From Collinsella sp. (lineage in GTDB: Bacteria; Actinomycetota; Coriobacteriia; Coriobacteriales; Coriobacteriaceae): a stretch of 14,949 nt of DNA. Made by a program: the position numbers and the translations under genes. Positions 1 through 6,253 of the stretch are shown here, piece after piece (position 1 is the first letter of the stretch; each line of letters starts with the position of its first letter). Below the pieces are notes generated by a model. That model had not been told where the DNA came from. It searched no databases and saw nothing but the letters and a program-made list of their open reading frames with translations. The stretch covers positions 1 to 14,949 of the forward strand of contig DXZN01000052.1 in assembly GCA_019419645.1 (NCBI GenBank). The letters run 5' to 3'.

Positions 1-4
1 ATAT

Positions 5-10
5 AAGGAG
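5..10 (+). promoter_or_regulatory. Ribosome binding site of queA
   Basis: AAGGAG lies 8 nt before a GTG codon at 19. The next in-frame ATG, at 25, would be 14 nt away, too far for efficient initiation. The site therefore decides for the GTG start. The queA promoter lies outside the window. Confidence 0.75.
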
Positions 11-18
11 TATCCGAC

Positions 19-1236
19 GTGTCTATGCGTACCGATGATTTTGACTACAACCTTCCTGAGGAACTGATTGCCCAGGCTCCTGCCGAGCCTCGCGACTCCT
101 GCCGCCTGCTGGTGGTGGACCGCAAAGGCTCCCAGGCGGGAACGCCGCTGGAGCACGGCGGGACCGTTGAACACCGCATCTTCCGTGACATCATCGACTA
201 TATCGAACCGGGCGACGTGCTCGTCATCAACCAGACGCGTGTGATGCCGGCCCGTCTGATCGGTCGCAAGACGGGCTCGGGCGGCGTGGTCGAGACGCTG
301 CTGCTCAAGCGCCGCGAGGACGTGGATCCGCTCGGCCATGTTTGGGAGTGCCTGGTCAAGCCGGGCAAGCGTCTGAAGCCCGGTGCTCAGATTGAGTATC
401 GCGCCGGTGGCGCCCATGCGCCCGAAGGGGCTCCCGTGGTGCTGACGGCCGAGGTCGTCGACTTTGTCACCGATAGCCGCGGCGGCCGTCTGGTGCGCTT
501 CGAGCCAGCCGGTTGCAATGCCGCCGGCGAGCCGCGCACGCTTGACGAGGCCATTCACGCCGCCGGCCACGTGCCGCTGCCGCCCTACATTACCGATTAC
601 GAGGGCGATCCCGAGAAGTACCAGACCGTCTACGCCATGAAGGAGGAGCACTCGGCTGCCGCTCCTACGGCGGGTCTGCACTTTACTCCCGAGCTCATGG
701 CCGCTATCGAGGCCAAGGGCGCGAAGTTTGCCGCCGTCGAGCTCGAGGTGGGCATCGATACCTTCCGCTTGGTGGAGGAGGACGACCCTACGCAGCACGT
801 CATGCACACCGAGCGCTACCACGTGTCGCAGGAGGTTGTCGACGCCGTGCATAAGGCGAAGGCCGAGGGTCATCGTGTGATCGCCGTCGGCACCACCGCG
901 GTGCGCTCGCTCGAGAGTGCGTTTGACGCGGACGCGCCGGTGTCCGATCCGGCTGTGACAGCGCGCTATTTTGAAGGCCGCGAGGACGGTGCCGACACGC
1001 TCGGCCGCGGCGACATCGTGGCGCGCGAGAACGCCACGACGCAGCTTTACCTCATGCCCGGCTCGACCTATCACGTGGTCGACGCGCTGATCACGAACTT
1101 CCACGTGCCGCGCTCCACGCTCATGATGCTCGTAAGCGCGCTTGCCACCCGCGACCAGATCATGGATGCCTACGCCGCCGCCATCGAGGAGCGCTACCGC
1201 TTCTTCAGCTTTGGCGACGCCATGCTCATTTTGTAG
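19..1236 (+). CDS. queA: S-adenosylmethionine:tRNA ribosyltransferase-isomerase QueA
   Basis: QueA moves and isomerises the ribosyl part of S-adenosylmethionine onto preQ1 already inserted in tRNA, giving epoxyqueuosine; it is cytoplasmic. The 405-residue product carries the family hallmarks in order: FDYNLPEELIAQAPAEPRD at the N-terminus (about 8-26), GDVLVINQTRVMPARL (about 65-80), CLVKPGKRLKPG (about 111-122), HVPLPPYI, AAPTAGLHFTPEL with the following VELEVGIDTFRLV, IAVGTTAVRSLES, and near the C-terminus VVDALITNFHVPRSTLMMLVSA and RFFSFGDAML. It is about 50 residues longer than the E. coli protein (about 356); the extra residues sit in loops such as the one around 126-175. The GTG start is supported by the ribosome binding site at 5-10. 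Its partner tgt is 3.7 kb downstream and not in the same operon. A perfect hairpin begins at the stop codon. Confidence 0.96.
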   Translation: MSMRTDDFDYNLPEELIAQAPAEPRDSCRLLVVDRKGSQAGTPLEHGGTVEHRIFRDIIDYIEPGDVLVINQTRVMPARLIGRKTGSGGVVETLLLKRREDVDPLGHVWECLVKPGKRLKPGAQIEYRAGGAHAPEGAPVVLTAEVVDFVTDSRGGRLVRFEPAGCNAAGEPRTLDEAIHAAGHVPLPPYITDYEGDPEKYQTVYAMKEEHSAAAPTAGLHFTPELMAAIEAKGAKFAAVELEVGIDTFRLVEEDDPTQHVMHTERYHVSQEVVDAVHKAKAEGHRVIAVGTTAVRSLESAFDADAPVSDPAVTARYFEGREDGADTLGRGDIVARENATTQLYLMPGSTYHVVDALITNFHVPRSTLMMLVSALATRDQIMDAYAAAIEERYRFFSFGDAMLIL

Positions 1237-1399
1237 GTTACGGCGTTTTACAAACGCCGTAACCGGCCGACGCTGCAAACCCCCCTAAGCGGCAATCTGA
1301 CGTTCAATCGTCGGGCATGACCAGAAGGTCAATGCCCCCCTCTTTCACGTCACCTTGCTCGCTTAGGGGCGTTTTCGCTGACTTTGCCAAAGCATCGGC
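1236..1399 (+). repeat. Nested-hairpin intergenic element, copy 1
   Basis: This non-coding element directly follows queA. It starts with a perfect 13-bp hairpin (1236-1248 with 1252-1264, loop TAC). Next come GCCGACGC (1266-1273), able to pair with GCATCGGC (1392-1399) with one mismatch, and a 15-nt arm (1277-1291) that pairs with 1360-1374 with one mismatch. Innermost is an apical hairpin, GGGCATGACC (1313-1322), loop AGAA, GGTC plus ATGCCC (1327-1337, one bulged A). Copy 2 at 4439-4604 has the same order of parts. The long stem differs completely in sequence between copies but stays complementary, while the apical hairpin sequence is kept. It could be a structured RNA, a complex terminator or a miniature mobile element; I cannot tell which. 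Confidence 0.75.
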
Positions 1400-1436
1400 A
1401 GGTACTCATTGGGGACGTACTTAAATGAGTGCCTGC
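1398..1436 (+). repeat. GGGGAC-loop module
   Basis: Two 13-nt arms (1398-1410 and 1424-1436) are complementary apart from one T/G wobble and enclose a 13-nt loop GGGGACGTACTTA. The same loop length and near-identical loop sequence recur at 4625-4653 and, on the other strand, at 4755-4783 with different arms. This resembles the REP-type hairpins mobilised by REP-associated tyrosine transposases, but no such transposase is in the window. Confidence 0.65.
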
Positions 1437-1438
1437 AG

Positions 1439-1508
1439 AATGAGAGTGGATAATCTCCCGTTTTAGGCGTGTTTCTTCGTCAAAAGTGGGAGATTATCCA
1501 CTCTCATT
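1439..1508 (+). repeat. Perfect 21-bp inverted repeat
   Basis: The 21-nt arm at 1439-1459 is exactly complementary to 1488-1508, with a 28-nt spacer (1460-1487) that begins GTTTTAGG and ends CAAAAGT. The arms are less GC-rich than the genes around them. There is no T-tract directly after the stem, so it is not a standard intrinsic terminator, although it lies between convergent genes and could stop transcription from either side. No second copy is present in this window. Confidence 0.7.
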
Positions 1509-1512
1509 AGGT

Positions 1513-1559
1513 GGCACTTGGGGACGTTCCTTTTTTGCCGGCACCTGGGGACAGTCCTT
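1513..1559 (+). repeat. Tandem pair of GGGGAC direct repeats
   Basis: Two 20-nt units, at 1513-1532 and 1540-1559, match at 17 of 20 positions and share GGCAC-TGGGGAC-TCCTT. GGCA at the start of the first unit can pair with TGCC at 1536-1539. The pair ends 19 nt before the stop codon of the convergent minus-strand gene. They belong to the same family as the GGGGAC-loop modules. Confidence 0.6.
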
Positions 1560-1577
1560 GTAATCGTTGGGGAGTGG

Positions 1578-3341
1578 TTACTTGCTCGCGAACAGCCAGA
1601 TCAAGATGATCACTAGAACTACGGCGACGATGCAGACGATGGCGCCGGTGAATTTGATGCGTGAGTCGCGGGTACGCTCGCGCACCGCGTCCTCGGTGGC
1701 CTCGAGCTGGGCGACTTCTCGCTCGGTCTCGGTGTGTTCGGCATTGTCTCGGGCCAAGGACCCTGCAAGCGACTCGGTGATCTCTGGGTGGTCGTGCACC
1801 TCGGTCGCCTGTTCGATGATCGACTGTGCATGTGCGGCATCTGCTTGGGCGTTGGCGATGGTCTGCTCCTGGTCGCGGCGCGCCTTGTCCTCGGCAGCGA
1901 TCTTCTCGCGCAGTTCGCGCTGACGAGTCGCGGCGGCGGTCTTCGCCGTCTGCAGCTCGTCGCGCGCGGCATCGGCTTCGGTCGTCACGGCTTGGTGCGC
2001 GCGTTTTGCGTCGGCGATAGGGGCTTGAGCCTGCTCGACGGCCTGCTCGGCTGCGGCAAGCGAGTGCTCAAGGTCGGCGGTGATGCGCGGGACATCTTCT
2101 TCGGCTTTACGCAGGGCATCTGCCGTGTCGGAAATCTGCATCGAGAGCTCGCTGGTGCGCACCGTATAGTTGGCGGGATTTGCCGAGGGATTGCGTTGCA
2201 GCTCGGCATACTCATGACGCAGCGTCTCGAGCTGGGCGCGCGTGGCGTCGACGGTTTGTTGTGCGGCGGCAATGCCGGCGTCTCGCTCTGCCTTCACCTT
2301 GTCGCGGATGCGCTTGGAATCCTCAAGACGTCGAACGAGGCGGTTGCCGGTCTCGCGTGAGCTCGCCTCGCGGGCCTCCACGGCGTCGAGCGCGGCCTTC
2401 AGGCGGAGCTCAGTCGCGTCATCCTCTGTCTTCATTTGTTCGAGCTGACCCTTGAGCTCTGTCGCTTTGGAGGCGTGGACATCACGGTCAATCTCGGCGA
2501 CCGCTGCAGTCTTTTGGGCCGTGGCAATCGCCTGGCGCTGGTCGGCGACGATCTGGTCGTAGCGGCCTGCGATATCCTGGCGCGTCTCGAGTTCCTCGGC
2601 CTGATCGGCAATGCGCTGCTCAAGTTCGGCCAGGTGGGCGCGGGCATCGGCAAGTGCCTTTTTCGCGGCGTTCATCTCGCGCATGGCCGAGGCGCCCTGG
2701 GCGATAAAGGTGCCCACGGCGTTCGCAGTGTTCGAGACAGCGGTCCCCAGATCGCGGCTCGCGGCGGGGGAGTGCGGGGCAGTCGGGCGAGCGGTGTCGG
2801 CAGCGTCCGCATCGGCAGTCTGCGGCACGGCGATATTGCCGGTACCGCCTTCGATCACAGAAAAGCCTGCTGCGTGCGGGTCGACCGCATCGGTGCCAAT
2901 CGTGGGATGCTCGAGCTGCAGAAACGAGGGCATGGTGCTGCCCTGGTCGGCAACCGGAGTCTCGCCGGGTACGAAGGTCGAGGCTGCCTCGGCGGCCTCC
3001 TCTTCCTCGGCGTCAACGTCAGCGTCGGCCACGGCGTCTTTCATCGCTTTGACGGCATCCATCATGGAGTCCATGACGGCGTCGAGCTCTTCTTCCGAAG
3101 AAACCTCGATAGGGCCCGCAGCTTGCGGAGCAGCATCCTGTACGGGGCGGTCGTCCTGAGCGGGCGCATCGTCGTTTTGCTCGTCTGCATCTTCGGCGCC
3201 AGGGGTTTCCGCCGTAGCGCTTTCGTCCAAGAATGGGCCGTCGAGGTCAATATCATCGCAGGTCACAGCGTCGGCATCTGCAGTGACGTCTGCGGAATCA
3301 TCAATATGCTGTTGAGTCTGGGGGTCCAGCTCGTCTGTCAT
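1578..3341 (-). CDS. Unrecognised coiled-coil protein with C-terminal membrane anchor
   Basis: I do not recognise a family. The ATG at 3341 is preferred because GAGGAG (3351-3356) lies 9 nt upstream; an ATG two codons earlier would be only 3 nt away. The 587-residue product has three parts. Residues 1 to about 210 are acidic and rich in Ala, Asp, Glu and Pro, probably disordered. Residues about 216-560 are highly charged Ala/Glu/Gln/Arg sequence with long predicted coiled coil, interrupted around 384-396 by a Pro/Asn-rich hinge and near 517-522. One hydrophobic segment, about 564-584, ends three residues before the C-terminus. There is no signal peptide, so the likely topology is tail-anchored with the bulk in the cytoplasm. 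It is a single gene, convergent with queA and divergent from the dehydrogenase gene. A structural or envelope-organising role is possible but unproven. The low-complexity composition also opens long ORFs on the other strand. Confidence 0.8.
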   Translation of the reverse strand: MTDELDPQTQQHIDDSADVTADADAVTCDDIDLDGPFLDESATAETPGAEDADEQNDDAPAQDDRPVQDAAPQAAGPIEVSSEEELDAVMDSMMDAVKAMKDAVADADVDAEEEEAAEAASTFVPGETPVADQGSTMPSFLQLEHPTIGTDAVDPHAAGFSVIEGGTGNIAVPQTADADAADTARPTAPHSPAASRDLGTAVSNTANAVGTFIAQGASAMREMNAAKKALADARAHLAELEQRIADQAEELETRQDIAGRYDQIVADQRQAIATAQKTAAVAEIDRDVHASKATELKGQLEQMKTEDDATELRLKAALDAVEAREASSRETGNRLVRRLEDSKRIRDKVKAERDAGIAAAQQTVDATRAQLETLRHEYAELQRNPSANPANYTVRTSELSMQISDTADALRKAEEDVPRITADLEHSLAAAEQAVEQAQAPIADAKRAHQAVTTEADAARDELQTAKTAAATRQRELREKIAAEDKARRDQEQTIANAQADAAHAQSIIEQATEVHDHPEITESLAGSLARDNAEHTETEREVAQLEATEDAVRERTRDSRIKFTGAIVCIVAVVLVIILIWLFASK

Positions 3342-3635
3342 AGGCATGTGCTCCTCATCGTTGTTTGTCACCCTATGATAAAGTCTCGCGCCGACATCCC
3401 GCGCGCTGCAGCAAAGTTTCAAAACGTGTTCGATGGCTCGCGTCGATAGCAAAAATTCGGCCACTTTATCCAGTTTGTACTTGACAGTCCCTTCGCCGAA
3501 AGACGTTGCGCCGTTCGCCTGCCAGGGGCTTTATTTTTCACTTGAACCCGCTAAAGTTGCATTTCAGCTTTTGGCGCGTGAAGTTGGATGCGCGCAGTCG
3601 ACGGGCAGGCCCGTCGCGATTTGAAAGGACTTTAT
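3342..3635. other. Divergent intergenic region
   Basis: This 294-nt gap separates the start of the minus-strand coiled-coil gene from the plus-strand dehydrogenase gene and must hold both promoters. TTGACA at 3481-3486 is a good -35 hexamer for the plus strand, but no clear -10 lies 17 nt downstream. On the minus strand TATCAT (about 3375-3380) is a possible -10 without a clear -35. A 7-bp hairpin with a 4-nt loop (3599-3605 with 3610-3616) sits 6 nt before the ribosome binding site of the dehydrogenase gene. No convincing small gene is seen here. Confidence 0.4.
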
Positions 3636-4436
3636 ATGGGACTTTTCACTGGTAAGACCGTGATCGTCACCGGCGGCGGCAAGGCCACGCTCAAGGACGG
3701 CTCCGCTGGCTCCATCGGCTACGGTATCGATATCGCTTTTGCCAAGGAGGGCGCAAACCTCGTCATTACCGGCCGCAACGTTGCCAAGCTCGAGGCTGCC
3801 AAGGAATCCCTCGAGGCCGAGTACGGCGTCAAGGTTCTGCCTGTTCAGGCCGATGTCTCGGCTGGTCAGGACAACGAGGCCGTCGTCCAGAACGTCATCG
3901 ACAAGGCTATTGAGGAGTTCGGCCGCATCGACGCCGTCGTCAACAATGCTCAGGCCAGCGCCTCGGGCGTGACCATTGCCGATCACACCATGGATCAGTT
4001 TAACCTGGCCATTTACTCTGGCCTGTATGCCACCTACCTGTACATGCAGAAGGCCTACCCGCACCTGAAGGAGACCAAGGGCTCCGTGGTCAACTTTGCT
4101 TCGGGCGCCGGCCTGTTTGGCAACTATGGCCAGTGCAGCTACGCCGCTGCCAAGGAGGGCATCCGCGGTCTGACCCGCGTCGCTGCCAACGAGTGGGGCA
4201 AGGACGGCATCAACGTCAATATCGTTTGCCCGCTTGCTTGGACCGCTGCGCTCGAGAACTTCCAGGATGCCTATCCCGAGGCGTTCAAGGCCAACGTCCA
4301 CATGCCGCCGGCTGGCCACTACGGCGACGTCGAGAAGGAAATCGGCCGCGTTGTCGTTCAGCTCTGCGGTCCCGACTTTAAGTATATGAACGGCGAGACC
4401 GTCACCCTCGAGGGTGGCATGGGCCAGCGTCCGTAG
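3636..4436 (+). CDS. Short-chain dehydrogenase/reductase (SDR), substrate unknown
   Basis: This is a cytoplasmic NAD(P)-dependent oxidoreductase of the SDR superfamily, 266 residues, a normal length. The ATG at 3636 has GAAAGGA (3623-3629) 6 nt upstream, better than an ATG at 3588 that lacks a site. The N-terminal cofactor motif is unusual: TGGG (12-15) is followed by a roughly ten-residue insertion before SIGYG (26-30), recalling the FabI-like divergent SDRs rather than the classical TGxxxGxG. Other motifs are D73 in QADVS, NNA at 103-105, S156 in FASGAG, and Y169-x3-K173 as catalytic pair. The position where classical SDRs carry the active-site Asn appears to read YSGLY (127-131), without Asn. 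The gene looks strongly expressed, with a narrow codon choice. Coriobacteria carry hydroxysteroid dehydrogenases in this superfamily, but nothing here fixes the substrate. Confidence 0.9.
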   Translation: MGLFTGKTVIVTGGGKATLKDGSAGSIGYGIDIAFAKEGANLVITGRNVAKLEAAKESLEAEYGVKVLPVQADVSAGQDNEAVVQNVIDKAIEEFGRIDAVVNNAQASASGVTIADHTMDQFNLAIYSGLYATYLYMQKAYPHLKETKGSVVNFASGAGLFGNYGQCSYAAAKEGIRGLTRVAANEWGKDGINVNIVCPLAWTAALENFQDAYPEAFKANVHMPPAGHYGDVEKEIGRVVVQLCGPDFKYMNGETVTLEGGMGQRP

Positions 4437-4438
4437 GA

Positions 4439-4604
4439 GTTACGGCGTTTTACCAAACGCCGTAACGGGCCGACGCTGCGCGGTCACCAGAGCGACAACT
4501 TGTCATTCAAAGAGGGCGGCATGACCAGAAGGTCTATGCCGTCCTCTTTTCATGCCAATTTGTTCGCTCTGGTGACCGCTCGCTGATGTTGTCAGAGCAT
4601 CGGC
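4439..4604 (+). repeat. Nested-hairpin intergenic element, copy 2
   Basis: This is the second copy of the element at 1236-1399, again directly after a stop codon. It has a perfect 12-bp hairpin (4439-4450 with 4455-4466), then GCCGACGC (4469-4476) facing GCATCGGC (4597-4604), exactly as in copy 1. The long stem 4480-4495 pairs perfectly over 16 bp with 4564-4579 and shares almost no sequence with the copy 1 stem apart from AGCG/CGCT at its inner end. The apical hairpin (4509-4526 with 4531-4549) keeps the CATGACC-AGAA-GGTC core and the one-nt bulge, and has a longer lower stem with one G/T wobble. Confidence 0.75.
4509..4550 (+). terminator. Terminator-like apical hairpin after the SDR gene
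   Basis: Within copy 2 of the nested element, 4509-4526 pairs with 4531-4549 around the tetraloop AGAA (one bulged T at 4535, one G/T wobble). The 3' arm ends CCTCTTTT, so the hairpin has the form of an intrinsic terminator for the dehydrogenase gene. The matching hairpin after queA ends with only three T residues. Confidence 0.45.
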
Positions 4605-4624
4605 GTTACCTTGACTGTTGGATG

Positions 4625-4783
4625 TAGTCGTTGGGGACGTTCTTAAATGACTAGTCGAAAGGGACACTCTTGCCGGCACTTGGGGACAGTCCCTGAGTGC
4701 CGGCAGATTGGGGCGCTCATTTGCAAGATGGCGCTGAAGACTGTCCCCAACGTCTAGTCGTTTAAGACTGTCCCCAACGACTA
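4625..4783 (+). repeat. GGGGAC repeat cluster with inverted ends
   Basis: Two 29-nt modules in opposite orientation, 4625-4653 and 4755-4783, match as inverted repeats at 26 of 29 positions. Each is itself a hairpin with 8-bp arms (TAGTCGTT type) and a 13-nt loop, GGGGACGTTCTTA on the plus strand in the first and GGGGACAGTCTTA on the minus strand in the second. Between them is a further hairpin with perfect 10-bp arms TGCCGGCACT (4671-4680) and AGTGCCGGCA (4696-4705) around GGGGACAGTCCC. A 16-nt direct repeat AAGACTGTCCCCAACG occurs at 4737-4752 and 4764-4779. The whole unit could be a non-autonomous element of about 160 nt. Confidence 0.6.
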
Positions 4784-4857
4784 CCCAACGACTAGCGCGG
4801 GAATCTGATCCTAATGCACTAGTTTCTGTCGAGTCGGTGCTTCTTGCGGGTTGCCCG

Positions 4858-4863
4858 TATAAT
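4858..4863 (+). promoter_or_regulatory. Probable -10 box of the tgt promoter
   Basis: A consensus TATAAT lies 37 nt before the tgt start codon, predicting transcription from about 4870 and a leader of about 30 nt. No good -35 hexamer is found 16-18 nt upstream. The leader is too short for a preQ1 riboswitch. Confidence 0.55.
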
Positions 4864-4900
4864 GGTTTGCGTATGAACCGCAACCAAGGAGTTCCAGTTT

Positions 4901-6040
4901 ATGGACCAGAACCTTTTTAAATTCGACCTGATTGCCGAGGATCCGACGACGCACGCGCGTGCCGGCGTACTGCACACCCCGCACGGCGACATCGAGACGC
5001 CGATTTTTATGCCCGTGGGCACCAAGGCAAACGTCAAGGGCATTCCTACCGAGACTGTCAAGAAGCTCGGCGCCCAGATCGTGCTCGCCAATACCTATCA
5101 TCTGTCCATGCGTCCCGGCGAGGATACCATCGCCGAGCTGGGCGGCCTGCACAAGTTCATGAACTGGCACGGCCCCATCCTCACCGACTCGGGCGGTTTC
5201 CAGGTCTTCAGCCACAACGATGCCGTCAAGCTCACCGATGAGGGCGTGCGCTTTATCGTCAACGATTACGACGGCCGCCACGTGTTTTGGACGCCCGAGG
5301 ACAACATGGAAATCGCCATGAAACTCGGCTCCGATATCTGCATGCAGCTCGACCAGTGCCCGGGCTATCCCGCCACGCGCGCCTACGTTGAGCGCGCCGT
5401 TGAGCTGTCGAGCATGTGGGCCGAGCGCTGCTATAAGGCGCATACCCGCGATGACCAGGCGCTCTTTGGCATCGTTCAGGGCGGCATGCACCTGGATCTG
5501 CGCCTGCGCTCGCTGCGCCATCTGGAGGAGTGCGGCGACTTCCCGGGCTATGGTATCGGTGGCTATTCGGTGGGCGAGGATCACGAGACCATGTTCGAGA
5601 CCCTGGCGCCGCTCGTGAGCGAGTACATGCCCAAGCATAAGCCGCGCTACCTGATGGGTGTCGGCAACCCGACCACGCTCGTGCGCGGCGTTGGCGTGGG
5701 TATCGACATGTTTGACTGCGTGCTGCCGACGCGCACCGGCCGTATGGGCACGGCATTCTCCAGCGAGGGTCGCCTCAACTTCCGCAACGCTCGCTTTGCG
5801 CACGACGACGGTCCCATCGATCCCACCTGCACCTGCCCGGTGTGCACGGGCGGTTACAGCCGTGCGCTCATCCGTCACATGGTCACGCAGAAGGAGATGC
5901 TCGGCGGCATTCTGCTTTCGATGCACAACATCTACTACCTGCTCAACCTTATGCAGCGGGCCCGCCAGGCCATTATCGAGGGCCGCTACGGCGCGTTCGT
6001 GAGCGACTGGATGAACAGCCCTGCGGCGGTGGATTACTAA
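4901..6040 (+). CDS. tgt: tRNA-guanine transglycosylase Tgt
   Basis: Tgt exchanges guanine at the wobble position of GUN anticodons for preQ1, the first tRNA-bound step of queuosine synthesis, in the cytoplasm. The 379-residue product has the normal length. Visible motifs are ANTYHLSMRPG (63-73), the TDSGGFQVFS segment with D96 (general acid/base in the family), FGIVQGG (189-195), GYGIGGYSVGE (217-226) forming the base pocket, FDCVLPTRTGRMGTAF with the nucleophile D272, and the zinc ligands C310, C312, C315 and H342. AAGGAG (4886-4891) lies 9 nt before the ATG. A consensus TATAAT just upstream suggests that it has its own promoter, separate from queA. Two GC-rich hairpins follow the stop codon. 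Confidence 0.97.
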   Translation: MDQNLFKFDLIAEDPTTHARAGVLHTPHGDIETPIFMPVGTKANVKGIPTETVKKLGAQIVLANTYHLSMRPGEDTIAELGGLHKFMNWHGPILTDSGGFQVFSHNDAVKLTDEGVRFIVNDYDGRHVFWTPEDNMEIAMKLGSDICMQLDQCPGYPATRAYVERAVELSSMWAERCYKAHTRDDQALFGIVQGGMHLDLRLRSLRHLEECGDFPGYGIGGYSVGEDHETMFETLAPLVSEYMPKHKPRYLMGVGNPTTLVRGVGVGIDMFDCVLPTRTGRMGTAFSSEGRLNFRNARFAHDDGPIDPTCTCPVCTGGYSRALIRHMVTQKEMLGGILLSMHNIYYLLNLMQRARQAIIEGRYGAFVSDWMNSPAAVDY

Positions 6041-6050
6041 GAGCAGCACG

Positions 6051-6136
6051 GGCGCTTGCAGAGCGCGGGCAACGGCAAGGGGCGAGCGCCGGCCGGTCAT
6101 CACGTTTGCTAACACCGCTTGCGCGACCGATGACCG
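6051..6136 (+). terminator. Pair of hairpins downstream of tgt
   Basis: GGCGCTTGC (6051-6059) pairs with GCGAGCGCC (6082-6090) with one wobble. CGGTCATC (6094-6101) then pairs perfectly with GATGACCG (6129-6136). Neither is followed by a T-tract, so termination by them is uncertain; they may instead protect the 3' end of the tgt transcript. Confidence 0.35.
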
Positions 6137-6189
6137 ATAGCTTGCAAGCACTTGATGCATCGTGGGTACCATACCGAATAGTTGATGTT

Positions 6190-6236
6190 CGGGCGGGTGT
6201 TTGGCGCACAGCGTCGACCCCGCCCGTTTTTCTTTT
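6190..6236 (+). terminator. Terminator-like hairpin in the leader of the LOG-family gene
   Basis: CGGGCGGG (6190-6197) pairs perfectly with CCCGCCCG (6219-6226), followed by TTTTTCTTTTT. This is the strongest intrinsic-terminator shape between tgt and the next gene. It ends only a few nucleotides before the ribosome binding site TAGGAG (6243-6248) and 18 nt before the ATG at 6254, leaving no room for a promoter downstream. It therefore either ends the tgt transcript with some read-through, or acts as an attenuator in the leader of the next gene. TTGCAA (6142-6147) and TACCAT (6167-6172), 19 nt apart, are a weak candidate promoter upstream. Confidence 0.55.
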
Positions 6237-6253
6237 TCTCGATAGGAGTACCC

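Noticed and set aside
1398..1560. CRISPR array suggested by repeated GGGGAC units
   Set aside because: Spacing and repeat length are irregular, units are self-complementary modules rather than repeats with unique spacers, and no cas genes are present.
2436..3449. 337-codon open frame on the plus strand
   Set aside because: It mirrors the coiled-coil gene on the minus strand and has no family motifs. The minus-strand frame has a ribosome binding site, heptad-like coiled-coil sequence and a clean C-terminal membrane segment.
3433..3624. 63-codon open frame before the SDR gene
   Set aside because: It has no ribosome binding site, no recognisable motif, and runs into the leader hairpin and start region of the SDR gene.
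3636..4436. Specific call as a bile-acid hydroxysteroid dehydrogenase
   Set aside because: The sequence does not resemble the Collinsella 7-beta-HSDH or BaiA sequences as I recall them, and SDR substrate cannot be read from these motifs.
4858..4900. preQ1 riboswitch upstream of tgt
   Set aside because: The predicted leader is only about 30 nt and lacks the A-rich tail and stem of known preQ1 aptamers.
6182..6253. Longer start for the LOG-family protein
   Set aside because: The added residues are Arg/Pro then Phe-rich because they translate a terminator hairpin and its T-tract; the ATG at 6254 has a proper ribosome binding site.
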